Part shown: positions 35,741-45,489 of the stretch, one piece after another
How the letters are laid out: each line of letters begins with the position of its first letter
Position numbering within the stretch: the stretch's first letter is position 1
Assembly (NCBI GenBank): GCA_030765045.1
Contig: CM060964.1
Span: 315,949,628 to 316,013,627, forward strand
Origin: Tenodera sinensis
Lineage: Eukaryota > Arthropoda > Insecta > Mantodea > Mantidae
Reading direction: 5' to 3'
Length of the DNA stretch: 64,000 bases
Position numbers and translations under genes: made by a program
The notes under the pieces: model-generated
Told to the model about the DNA's origin: nothing
What the model saw: only the letters and a program-made list of their open reading frames with translations
Databases searched by the model: none

Positions 35741-36885
35741 AACCACACTGACTGTTGGTGATGGTGGTGATGTAGGTTTAAGGGCACTCAATTACTAGGT
35801 CATTAGCACCCTTATAGAATGGATCTGTAATGGATGATGTTCTGAATGGATAATGAATGGATCTGGCAAAAGCCAGAATTAAAACAAGGCTATAAAAAGG
35901 TCGAAAAAGTATACAATTTTAATATCAAAGGTTTTAAATTCTCAGGCTCATGCTTATCTTTGCTAAACATTTCAAAACTCTTTCCACCCCTTGTCATCCA
36001 CCAGGACCTCTGCAAGACTGACAGTTGCAGAGAGTTTCAAAGGTGTGCTAGTGTAACCTGACAAAAATTCTAAAGAACAAGTGCAGATACTAGAGATAGG
36101 CATTGTGGACTCTGGTATACGGTCATCCCAAGATTTACATGGGATGTGCCTCACAACCAAAGAGAGGGGGGGGGGGGGGGGGGTAGAGCCTCTCTCCCTT
36201 TAAAAACATGTTAAGCATTTCAATAGTGAGCTTCTTATGAAGCTTCTGGAAGCAAAAACCTGCTGGCTTAGGACTAAGGTTGCTTTTCCTATATCGCTTG
36301 CTTAGCATGGTGTTCAAAAAGGAAGCAAATGTTGGGTGCTTAGGTATACACCCAAGCGCACAACCATAATTTCCTAAGAGGATGTCCTGCCAATACAGCA
36401 GATGAGGTTCTGCCAATTCGCCATAAAGGTTCACAACTGGGCTGGTTGGAAACACTCCTATTGCCATGCAAATGTCCTGATTATGGACTGTGTCTAATCT
36501 TCTCAGCACAGATGGTCGTGCTGAAGAATAAATGATAAACCCATAGTCTAGTTTGGATCAGATCAATGCATGATACATTCACAGTAAAACTGTCCGATCC
36601 ACTCCCCACGATTTGCCATTTAATACCTGCAAGATATTCACACCATGCTTTTAACTGTGCTGTATGCAATGACCAGCTAAGCTTCCAATCCAAAATCAAC
36701 CCTAGGAAACGCTTCTCTTCTGTGATGGAAGTATATCTGGACCAAAATGGAACGAAGGTAGTAATCATCTCCTATGGTGCCAGAAATTAATGCAGACTTA
36801 CTTCTCAGTTGAGAAATGAAGGCCATTTTTTGAGCTCCATTCTCGAAGATTATCTAAACATTGTTGCAAGTGCAGTTCCAAAAGT
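35741..36885 (-). mobile_element. jockey-like LINE fragment inserted in the Merlin gene
   Basis: On the minus strand the right edge reads LELHLQQCLDNLREWSSKNG (about 36880-36820), then FLGLILDWKLSWSLH (about 36690), and RRLDTVHNQDICMAIGVFPT then SPVVNLYGELAEPHLLYWQD (36505-36390). This is the RT C-terminal region of jockey/X-type elements (pattern FLGLxFDxKLxWxxHI ... LDxVHHxGLRLxxGAFRTSPVxSLYxExxEPxL). The left part (35740-36130) is badly eroded and should be the RNase H/3' UTR zone. Stops and frameshifts are common, and a 17-base G run lies at about 36166-36182. Confidence 0.75.
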
Positions 36886-37168
36886 GCCTGACTGTTGGGG
36901 GGATATAACAACTGGCCTTGCAGCCCACCTAACTATAAATCACAGCCTGCATTTCATGAACCCAATAATAAATGTTCACACAAACAACATTGAGTCATGG
37001 TGCCCATCTGTCTGGCATTGCCTATCAAGGGGCAGTATCAGACAGGCTCAAATGGATGTACATTTGGCAGAGTACCTGTGGAGCCAAGATTGCAAAAGCT
37101 GGAATGTCAATCTGTTTCAAGAGTTGATCAAGGGTTCGGCAGATTTACCCTGTGGTTTAGTTGAATAG
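36886..37168 (+). pseudogene. Merlin (ISXO2-like) transposase, second part
   Basis: The frame resumes with DCWGDITT, LTINHSLHFMNP, VHTNNIESWCPS and DVHLAEYLWSQ, then LFQELIK. The family pattern is ISDxWxAY ... YxHLTVNHSxNFVDPxTGAHTNTIExxW ... LxEFMWR, so the second catalytic Asp (DCW) and the acidic residue after HTN are kept. About 15 residues between the parts are missing or destroyed by the LINE insertion. The stop at 37166-37168 agrees with the usual C-terminus. Confidence 0.8.
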
Positions 37169-37978
37169 CTCAGATATGTAAATAAAACATTAGCTTAGTT
37201 TAGACAATAATTTAGTTATACTTTAGAATACTTCAGATTAGTGAAAACTTTTGCCAGTTCATTTACTGACTGCAGTGTACTGGCTTTTTTTAATGTTTGC
37301 AACAAAGACTGGATGACTGTGGGAGGAATGTTGACAGCAAGGAAACATGTTTGCTACTGACTTTGGTGTATGCACTGCAATTACAGTTGGATTTAGCTTT
37401 TATTAATTTTATTTCAAATTAATTTATGTATTTCTGACCATTTAGAGATTATTTAAATTTATGTATTTCTGACCTTTTAGAAATTATTTAGAGCTTTCTT
37501 TTTAATGTTTGGATATCTATGATGCCTTGTAAGATGCAATGTTGCAACTGATGTTGGAACTCAGAAAAAATTTCTGTGGGATGTAAAGTAAATAAGTTGG
37601 TCAAGAATAATGATGTTAGAGAAGTTTCTGTAGAGTAGTTCCATAGATCTGAGAACATAAAAAGCAAATTCATTTTTAGAGTTACTGCAGAAAAATTTCT
37701 ACATGTGGAAACATGTCTACTTGTGCATTGTATTTTTCTGTAGATTAGGATTTAGAATGGTCAAGCAGCTTTTCTATATAGGTATTGATTATTTTGGGAG
37801 CTGGTAGTAATCATGGAAGCATTGTACAAAATCTGATACATGTGCTATTATTAATTTCTTCCAGGATACGTAAACTTTAATACTGACACACTTGAAGATT
37901 TTGTTCTTACATTGAAGATTAAAAAAAAGCAAAAAGCCTTAAACAGAACAAAACAATAATGCTGCCACTATTCTTACT
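37169..37978. other. No gene recognised
   Basis: AT-rich; it may contain the Merlin 3' terminus, which I could not locate. Confidence 0.4.
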
Positions 37979-38284
37979 TTCTCCACCATGGTAGACAGAA
38001 AATATTGCATTCCACCCAAGAATTGAATTCAGAGATTTCAGTGGAAACACGCTTCTGAACCCAAAAAATATGTTCATAAAATTGTCTGCATATGTATGTA
38101 TTTGTGAACATAAACCAAAATCAGCAGGCTGAATAAATATCAACCTTGTCATTGAAGTTCACATCTTCCTGAGATATGATACAAAGATTTTCAAGTTAAT
38201 CTTCTTAGCCTGAACTACCTTTGCAGGAAAATAGCCCATGAAGTCCCCTTCATTCTGAGAGAAAGGTGTGTGTGTGTGTTTGTA

Positions 38285-38315
<31 letters not shown>

Positions 38316-38515
38316 TAACAGAGGGAGGACACCTTGACCCACTGTGAGCCCGACATGGATCTTTCCCATATGCCCATTGTATCTAAATAAATAGTTATTG
38401 AAACTATTTCTACAAATGTTTATCTCGATTAATATGAGGTAGAAGAATAAGCTCTTGTGATAATAGTTTGCTGAAGAATGGGTAGAGAAGGTCATGTGAA
38501 TGTAAAACCGAATAT
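37979..38515 (+). mobile_element. R840 repeat, copy C (degenerate, internally deleted)
   Basis: Recognised by ATTGCATTCCACCCAAGAAT, GAGATTTCAGTGGAAAC, a TG tract at about 38266-38315 and the terminal GGGTAGAGAAGGTCATGTGA. The hairpin terminus has decayed. Confidence 0.6.
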
Positions 38516-38872
38516 TGTTTTCCATTACTGAAACTAGTATATGTTACATTATGTCATTTGACGAACCTGATTTTGGACACATTAATAAATAGAAAACAAT
38601 TAAATAGTAAATCTTAAATAATGGTTCTGAAAGAGTTGAAGAAATATTTTGAATTACTGCAGTTATTTCTAACAAAATTTTAGACCAGTATATTACCTGT
38701 AGAGTGCTTCAGAAGGCAGTACGGACCTTTTGAGCTCCAAAGAGTTATGTGGTAAATATTGTGAAAGACAGAAAAACTGAGCTCTAATGTATTATGTGGC
38801 AAAGGGCAAGTAAACGATGCAAATATTATGAAAGACAGAAAGAAAAGAAAAACAAAGAAATTCTTACGTGTG

Positions 38873-39900
38873 CACTCACACGAGTTTCTCTACTCACTCT
38901 TGTGTGAACTACTCTTACAAACACTTATTCTTCTATCTACCTATACTTCATGTTATTTGAGATAAACATTTGTAGAATACCATAGAAGTACAGGGCAAAT
39001 ATATCAAATTTCAGGATACTAGAATACTCTCAACTGTCTCACCGTACCATGCTTGACTACGTGAGGCTATCAAAATTTATAAGCACCCCAACAATTTCAA
39101 AAGGAAGGAAGAAGCTCTCAAACTCAACAGAACTCGGCATCCTGTCATCCAAGACATCAAATGACAACACAGGCAGTGTAACAACCTTAACCAATCAGTA
39201 TGCAGCAGCAATCAGAGGCAACTAGACCCCTCCCACCAGCCATACTGTCTCAGCTAGCTCTGAGCCAATCAGAGAGTACCCCCTCCTGCTAAATATCGCA
39301 ATACAGACAGTCAACGCTTCAAACGCAACTGAACCTTCACCAAGAAGACATCGATGGCGCCACTGATGATGTCCACTGCAGTTGTGGACCTTCTAACTCC
39401 AGCAGATCATGGCAAATCAGCCTGAAAGATTCTTCTAGCATTACTCACTCCAGCCATGAAAGCCTATGCTTACTCATTTGTAGAAATGTTTTATTATACA
39501 TTTCCTTAAAGGTACAATGGGAATAGGAGAATACAGAAGGCTTAAGCAATAGTTGAGTCTTTTAAGGGCTGTAATGGCTTTGACATTCCATTCACTTTGC
39601 ATGGCTAGGACGTAAGAAATTTGAGAAAAGTATTTGGAAATTCAAATTCAAAGAAAAGTATTTGGAAATTCAAATCAATAACAAGGAATATCTCAAAACT
39701 GGTTATTTCCACAACAAAATTTATTTGACATAAATTATGTGCTTTAACGAGATCTACATTTTTTGTGCAGAAACATTTTTTCTATCTCTTACGGTTTACC
39801 AGTTATGCAAAAGTCACCCAGAATGAAGAGGACTTCAAAGGCTGTTCCCAGAAAATTCAAGATATACATTTAACTTGTCATTAAAATATTTTAAACTTCT
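38873..39900 (-). mobile_element. R840 repeat, copy D (degenerate), split by a Penelope fragment
   Basis: The CACTCACACGAGTTTCTCTAC end is at 38876 and homology resumes after the insertion (AACAAGGAATATCTCAAAAC, ATCTCTTACGGTTTACCAGT) to about 39900. It is inverted relative to copy C, as A2 is to A1. Confidence 0.65.
38978..39474 (+). mobile_element. Penelope-like element 3' fragment with target duplication
   Basis: CATTTGTAGAA occurs at 38967-38977 and 39475-39485, an 11-bp duplication. Near 39055-39160 the frame reads REAIKIYKHPNNFKRKEEAL, then KLNRTRHPVI, resembling the end of the GIY-YIG endonuclease domain of Penelope-like elements (pattern REAxEIxKHxNNFNRxxxxLxLxxxWxPVL). The RT and most of the endonuclease are absent. 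Confidence 0.55.
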
Positions 39901-40329
39901 TTCTCTAATTACCCTCCTCAGATGGAGCATTTACACCCCCAGTACTTCAAGTGAATACCTGGAGTCAAATGCCTGTCCAAGAACAGAAGCACTCTGGGTA
40001 AGGTTGAGCCCGGTGCCTGGTAGAGAGTGAAGAAGGGGATACTGAGAAATCGTGGTGAAATGGATGAAAGGAAAGGCAATTGTGAAGCAGTTGGTGGAAT
40101 GAATAACAGGGGAAATTGCTGATATAAACCTGCACATTCAGGACTTAAAAGAGGCAATATTGTACTAAAAATATTGCAGTAAACTGCAGAAACCTAAAAA
40201 TATTGATGTGTATTTAAAGTGGGGTGGCAACAAAATATTTCTTTACAGAGAGTCTTATCAAGACTCACTGTCATTTTGTGAATACGCAGCATGAAGTAGA
40301 TATGGAATTTATGGTCAAACCTAGAGGTC
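39901..40329. other. No gene recognised
   Basis: Moderately AT-rich; no recognisable motif. Confidence 0.4.
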
Positions 40330-41680
40330 ATCAAAACCTATAAAAATCAATTGGAAACTTGTCACCACAATTTTCAGGGAATATAGGAATCATCATACAA
40401 TGTATATATAAAGCCATTATTTACTTACTGCTGCAAAGTTCTTGTAATAGCAAATAAAAAAAAAACAAAAAAAAAAGCAAATCTTTCAAAACCAAATTCT
40501 GAGACTAATTACAGGTGCTATCATAACCACACCAATACCAGCTATGGGAATACTAACCAACCAATACCCCAATGAATATGAAATAAAAAAAACAGCTCTT
40601 ATTCAACACGAAAAATTGATCAGACTCCCATTTAATACATGGAACAAGAGAAATTTTATACATACACTAAAGACTCAGGAGAGCTTTCTTTCCAGAATTC
40701 AAGACCTCAAGAAGAATGTAGATTTTCCTAATTCAAAAAAAAAACTTCATATATAAAGTCAATCCAACACAAACGTTAGATAACACATATTTACACCTGA
40801 CAGAAGAAGTTAAGTAAAGTGATACTCCAACTAGTGTTCCAAAATTATTGGTATTAGACACAATCCATACTAGATTTCCGGAACATGAATGGTTCCATAT
40901 TTATACTGATGGATCAATGATATCAAACCAAGATGGAGCAGGGGATGGAGTCACGTGTGACTATTACAAATGTTTAAATTATGGAACTACAAACTTTGAT
41001 GGAGAAATTGAAGCAATTCGAATGGACCTCCAAAATCTTTTGCATAGAATCTCACATTTTCATCAAGCAGTTATTCTCTCAGATTCCAGGGCGACAATTA
41101 CAGCAATTATTTCCAAATTGTCAACAAAAAGCCAAACAATTATAGAATGTTGGAAAATCCTTACCCACTTAACGGTACTTCAAAAACATCTAGTCTTCCA
41201 ATGGATGCCAGCTCACTGTGGACTGAGTGGTAACGACAAAGCTGATTTTCTTGCAGAAAAGGGTACCAACAGGGTACAGAAATCTATAGTTAATCTACCA
41301 TTTTATGCAGCTAAAAGATTAGTCAACTCTGAATTCAAAAAAATTATTGTAAAATATTACTGTGAAAAATCAAAAAATAAAAGATGGGAACTACCAAACT
41401 TTCAAACAGTAATTCCTGAGTATCCTCGAAAAACGGCAATTGCAACCTTCAGGTTAATTACGGGACATGATTGTTTGGCAAAACATTTGAACAGAATTGG
41501 AATATATTCTTCACCACTCTGTCCTCTGTGATCGGCAAAAGAAAAGAAAATGGACCAAGACCACCTTCAAATATGCTCGGCCACCCCTAGCGCCCCATCC
41601 ATCAGTGAAAAATATTGGAGAGCAAGAAGACTAATGACTTCATTGTCAGAAATCCAGCATTACCCAATAACAACAACAAC
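40330..41680 (+). mobile_element. I/jockey-like LINE, copy 4: RT C-terminus and RNase H
   Basis: 5'-truncated insertion. The RT tail (LRLITGAI, LIQHEKLIRLPFNTW; 40490-40756) is followed, after stops, by RNase H at 40848-41531 with all four acidic positions (IYTDGSMI, FDGEIEAI, LSDSRATI, GNDKADFLAEKG). A stop at 41529-41531 (TGA) breaks the CPLC motif, and the frame change after it carries DQDHLQICSAT. Very close to copy 6 at 55712-56529, less so to copy 1, so two subfamilies are present. The A/T-rich stretch at 40455-40485 has replaced part of the coding region. Confidence 0.85.
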
Positions 41681-41936
41681 TTTGTCCAAACGTCATGCAT
41701 GTTTAAAACAGAAGACTGCGGATCAATTCTTTGTTAAGGAATGATGTAATTAAGATTTCTATATTTTTTAATGTCTTGTAAACAATACATACTGTGAAAT
41801 TTACATAATTTTGTTACAAGACATTGTTTTTTCTCATTGTCATAAATGGCAAGTCTGCTTATTTAAGAATTTTGTTTTGTTTGCCTTGGATTGCCTTCGG
41901 TCCAAGTTTGTCTGGATAAATGAGGTTTTACTGTAT
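41681..41936 (+). mobile_element. pogo/Tigger 3' end fragment
   Basis: KQKTADQFFVKE followed by a stop (41708-41744) resembles the very end of Tigger/CENPB-type transposases. The terminal GTCTGGATAAATGAGGTTTT then ACTGTA at 41911-41936 is a degenerate Tigger terminus (reverse complement begins TACAGTAAAACCTCATTTAT). The LINE lies directly upstream. Confidence 0.5.
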
Positions 41937-42111
41937 ATGGAATCATAACATGGTATACAATTGGAGCACTAGAAAAAGTAAGAAGCTAGAAATAAAAGAC
42001 TGGCCTTTTGAAGTTTGCAGCCCCAATATTCATATGAGCTTCAAGGATAATGTTCTAATTAAGGATTCCAGAGGTGTATTTTTATTGGTAGTGTTTAGCG
42101 CCCACTTTTGC

Positions 42112-42325
42112 TACATATGGCACCGCAGGCAGCGACACTGATGATACATGGAATGAAGATGGAGTACAGGTGGAATGAGATGACGGGGGAAACCGAAGAA
42201 CCTGGAGCAAACCCGCCCCAGCACCACTTTGTCCACCACAAATCCCACATGCGGTTACCTGGGATTGAACCCAGACCACTTTGGTGAGAAGTGAATGGTC
42301 TAATCACTCGGCTATGGTGCAACCT
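42112..42325 (-). mobile_element. tRNA-derived SINE, family D, copy 1
   Basis: Minus-strand head CACCATAGCCGAGTGATTAG and B box GTCTGGGTTCAATCCCAG, body with ACCGCATGTGGGATTTGTGG and TCGGTTTCCCCCGTCATCTC. Related to the partial copy at the right window edge. Confidence 0.8.
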
Positions 42326-42454
42326 GATTCCAGAGTGAGACACCTACTGCCACCTATAAAAGTATGGACAAAATTACCAGAAGACAGTAGGAAGAAAAGG
42401 GACGAGATATGGCTGGACTTCTACTGCACAGAAGCGATGAGTAAGGAAGTGGAT

Positions 42455-43234
42455 TGATACCGAAATTTAGATTTCCGATCGAATGGGCTTTTGAAAAAGA
42501 CACGTTTTAATTTAATTGCCGGATGTGAGATTTGCGATAAGTGTTAAGTAATAACATAAATAGATAATAGAGCAGGAAGTGTTGTAAGGTGAGCAAGATA
42601 TGAGTAAATAATAGTCGTTAAATTTGTAGTATAAACGCATTATTGGTTTGAAATTAGCGAGTCATGACGTCATACCACATAGTTTAAATACACGTTCGAA
42701 AGTCAGTTCTACAAACCTTAAAAGTTGCGTGATATATCTAATAAAATATAAAGTAAACATCGTTTAATCCTAAAAAGGTAATTATATATTTGAAATTCAT
42801 AAAAGAACATGTTATAATAGAAAGGGACATTTCTAAATTGCGGGAAAAGGAAATAGCATTTTGGATACGAGGCTTTCTTGGATGACGTCATGACATTCAA
42901 AATTGAAGTGAACGGTCTTCTTAGCGTGGGTAAGAGAGAAAGAGTCATTACTCAACCAGAGACCAGTACGGGAGGTCGTGCTGCGTGGATGTGAGTGCGA
43001 TTCCTATACATACACATATAGAATCGGCATAGCTCCCGAAAATATTTGAAATAAATGATATGCAAAGTTGTTCTTGGGTTGTCCATTACACTTACGCAAA
43101 CCCGAGATAAAAGTAAGAGATCTCTTGCAGAACTAGCCGGAGCAAAACACTTCAAAGGGCAACGTCACGTCACCAACGACTTCAGCTTCAAATGGCGATC
43201 CAATAACTAGGACACAACGACTTATTCAGCTTCA
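42455..43234 (+). repeat. 5' LTR (780 bp)
   Basis: TG...CA ended. Contains two CRE-type octamers TGACGTCA at 42665-42672 and 42883-42890 in the probable U3 and an AATAAA at 43050-43055. It includes 60 bp (about 42824-42883) absent from the 3' LTR. Confidence 0.95.
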
Positions 43235-43237
43235 AAT

Positions 43238-43255
43238 TGGCGCCCAACGTGGGGC
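43238..43255 (+). promoter_or_regulatory. Primer-binding site, tRNA-Lys type
   Basis: TGGCGCCCAACGTGGGGC begins 3 bp after the LTR. It is complementary over 18 nt to the 3' end of insect tRNA-Lys(CUU) as I recall that tRNA. Confidence 0.9.
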
Positions 43256-43437
43256 CTCGAAAGAATGGACCAACCCCCCAAGACGACCAGATCAGCATCG
43301 AACCAGCAGACAAGAAGGTGCCCAGCGTGTCAACATCTGTGAAACGTGTAGTGAACAAGTTTAAGTGCAGTTAAAGTGAAATAGTGAAAATATTGAAAAT
43401 TTTGGTGAGTAGAAAAACACATGTAAATAGCTTAGAA

Positions 43438-45480
43438 ATGGAAGACAGTGATACCGACTTTTTAGGTTTTGAAAGTCCGGAAATTGAGAAAAGTGTAAGT
43501 AGGATGGAAGAATTTAATCAGAATGTAATTGGTAGCAGAATATGCCAAGAAGTAGAAGATCAGAACGTTAGAGAAACACCTAGAGGTAGTTCAGAAATGT
43601 TTAGTAGTAATTCAGAAAGGCCAGCATTTATGTCAGAAATAGAGAATATGTTTCAAACGATAATGAAAAAGATGAGTACAGAGTTAAGTCAAAAGATAGA
43701 TGAAAATAGTAAAGAATTAAGAACAGTGAAAAAGATGAGTACAGAGTTAAGTCAAAAGATGAGTACAGAGTTAAGTCAAAAGATAGATGAAACTAGTAAA
43801 GAATTAAGAACAGAGTTAGGACAGAAATTAGAGAAGGGACAACAGGAATTGGGAATGCAATTGGAAAATCAGAAGAGAGCTTTAGAAACCTTTAGGGAAG
43901 AAGTTAGGGAGGAAATTAATAAAGTCAGTAGTGAAGTAAAAGAAAATAGAGAACAGGTTAAGGGAGAATTAGAGACAATAAGGCAAGAAGTAAAGAATTC
44001 TGAAAAGAAATTAGGTCAACAAGTTAGTGAAAAATTAGATAAAGAAAGGGAAAGAGTAACATATAGTTTAGACAAACAAAGGGAAGAGGTAGTACAAAGG
44101 TTAGATAAAGACAGGGAAGAAATTAGAGAAGAGTTACAGGGGTGTAAAGTTAGAATAGAAAGATCTGATGTAGAAAGTGAAAGGCAGGCTAGAAATTTGG
44201 AGGATGTTACAGACCAAATAAAAGGAGTAGTAACAGAAATTACTCAGGTAAAAGAGGCCTTAGAAAATTTGAAATTAAATGAAAATGCATGTAATCACAA
44301 CAATCTTAGTAATGAAGTTGCAAGAAACGAGGCAATACCAGGTGTATCAGCTGACATTTCGATGCAAAATAGGGGTAACAGTAATTCCCATTCTGATCTC
44401 GGAAATAGCTCAGGGACAGGTGACAATTCAAATTTACATTGGCCTAACCATGTCTTAAATGAAATGACACCTCCAGTTTTTGAAAATGAAGATTCAGATG
44501 ATCCTAAAGCCTTTTTAGAAGGGTTACAAGAGTACTTCACGGTGAAACGTATACCAGAGGAGTACAAGATGGTGATAGTAAGAAAATGCTTAAAGGGTAA
44601 TGCTGCCAATTGGCTAGGCCTTTCTATGGGTAACAATAATGACTACAGGACCTTTAGGAACATCTTTTTAACCAGATATTGGGGAGCTAGTAGGCAGGCT
44701 AATATTAGAGTTGAATTAAGCAATGGAAAGTTTAATCCTAGATCGGAGGAATCGATGGTAAACTATTTTATGAGAATAGCGGGAAAATCGAAGATGTTGG
44801 ATCCTCCTTTAGATGAAAAAGATCTAATAAATATAGTTACTCCACATTTTCCGGAAACGCTTCAACACTACCTAATCATAGCCCGACCCGATAGCATTGC
44901 AGCTATGATCGAATTATTATCAGCCTTAGAAGTCAATAAGCCAAAACACGCATTTGGAAATAAATATGAAGGAAAAGAAACTGTCAATTCTTTCGGGCAA
45001 GGGGCACAGTATTATCAGAATAGAAGTGAGGTTAGGGAAAGATATAAAGGACCAGTACCAAGGATGGAATCATTCCGGTGGGAAAATCAAGGTAGATATA
45101 ACCAGGAAGGGCATCACCAAAATAGAAATGGTAATCTAAGGGGAAGAAATATAAGGGTGAATTATATGAATACAAATAGATTTGATCGAGGTAGACGGGG
45201 ACGTTATTTTGGACATAGTAGAAATTCAAATGATGGGTATTGGACAAACGGAGATAATGAGTTTAGACCGAGGTCACCAAGACAGGAAGAAAGGTATTCT
45301 AATGGACGAAATTCCCCCGAAAATGCGGAAATGGTCGAGGCCATTAACACGGTCAAAAACATGGTAGGAAGTAACCCCGATTTAATGCAGGAAAACAGAA
45401 GTAACAATTTGGGAAATAGTACAGGAGCAATACCTAAAAATCAGGGAAACGCCAGACCCGGTCAAACGCGCCTTCAGTGA
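43438..45480 (+). CDS. LTR element Gag protein
   Basis: Structural protein of the retrotransposon particle, 680 aa from the ATG at 43438; the frame is open back to about 43384 but without an earlier ATG. Residues 75-270 are a long Glu/Lys/Gln-rich coiled-coil region containing a tandemly repeated MSTELSQK unit. The retrotransposon gag domain follows at about 345-510 (PPVFENEDSDDPKAFLEGLQ, MVIVRKCLKGNAANWLG, MVNYFMRI). The C-terminus is basic and RG/N-rich (about 560-620, RGRNIRV, RGRRGRYFG) and probably binds RNA; no CCHC zinc knuckle is present. The last 43 nt overlap the pol frame, with a slippery heptamer for -1 frameshifting. No disabling mutation is seen. Confidence 0.92.
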   Translation: MEDSDTDFLGFESPEIEKSVSRMEEFNQNVIGSRICQEVEDQNVRETPRGSSEMFSSNSERPAFMSEIENMFQTIMKKMSTELSQKIDENSKELRTVKKMSTELSQKMSTELSQKIDETSKELRTELGQKLEKGQQELGMQLENQKRALETFREEVREEINKVSSEVKENREQVKGELETIRQEVKNSEKKLGQQVSEKLDKERERVTYSLDKQREEVVQRLDKDREEIREELQGCKVRIERSDVESERQARNLEDVTDQIKGVVTEITQVKEALENLKLNENACNHNNLSNEVARNEAIPGVSADISMQNRGNSNSHSDLGNSSGTGDNSNLHWPNHVLNEMTPPVFENEDSDDPKAFLEGLQEYFTVKRIPEEYKMVIVRKCLKGNAANWLGLSMGNNNDYRTFRNIFLTRYWGASRQANIRVELSNGKFNPRSEESMVNYFMRIAGKSKMLDPPLDEKDLINIVTPHFPETLQHYLIIARPDSIAAMIELLSALEVNKPKHAFGNKYEGKETVNSFGQGAQYYQNRSEVRERYKGPVPRMESFRWENQGRYNQEGHHQNRNGNLRGRNIRVNYMNTNRFDRGRRGRYFGHSRNSNDGYWTNGDNEFRPRSPRQEERYSNGRNSPENAEMVEAINTVKNMVGSNPDLMQENRSNNLGNSTGAIPKNQGNARPGQTRLQ

Positions 45481-45489
45481 GAACTGGGT
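45444..45489 (+). promoter_or_regulatory. Predicted -1 ribosomal frameshift site (gag-pol)
   Basis: GGGAAAC at 45444-45450 is read in the gag frame as G GGA AAC, the X XXY YYZ arrangement. After a 5-nt spacer, ACCCGGT (45456-45462) can pair with ACTGGGT (45483-45489), giving a 7-bp stem (one G-U) with a 20-nt loop. The pol frame is open from 45438, so slipping here fuses Gag to the protease. The same heptamer is known from simian retrovirus gag-pro junctions. Confidence 0.75.

Noticed and set aside
36166..36182. G run as a G-quadruplex regulatory site
   Set aside because: A homopolymer in a decayed LINE; no support for function and its length may be a sequencing artefact.
43384..43437. Longer gag N-terminus from 43384
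   Set aside because: The frame is open but begins with GTG; the first ATG is at 43438, the likely eukaryotic start.
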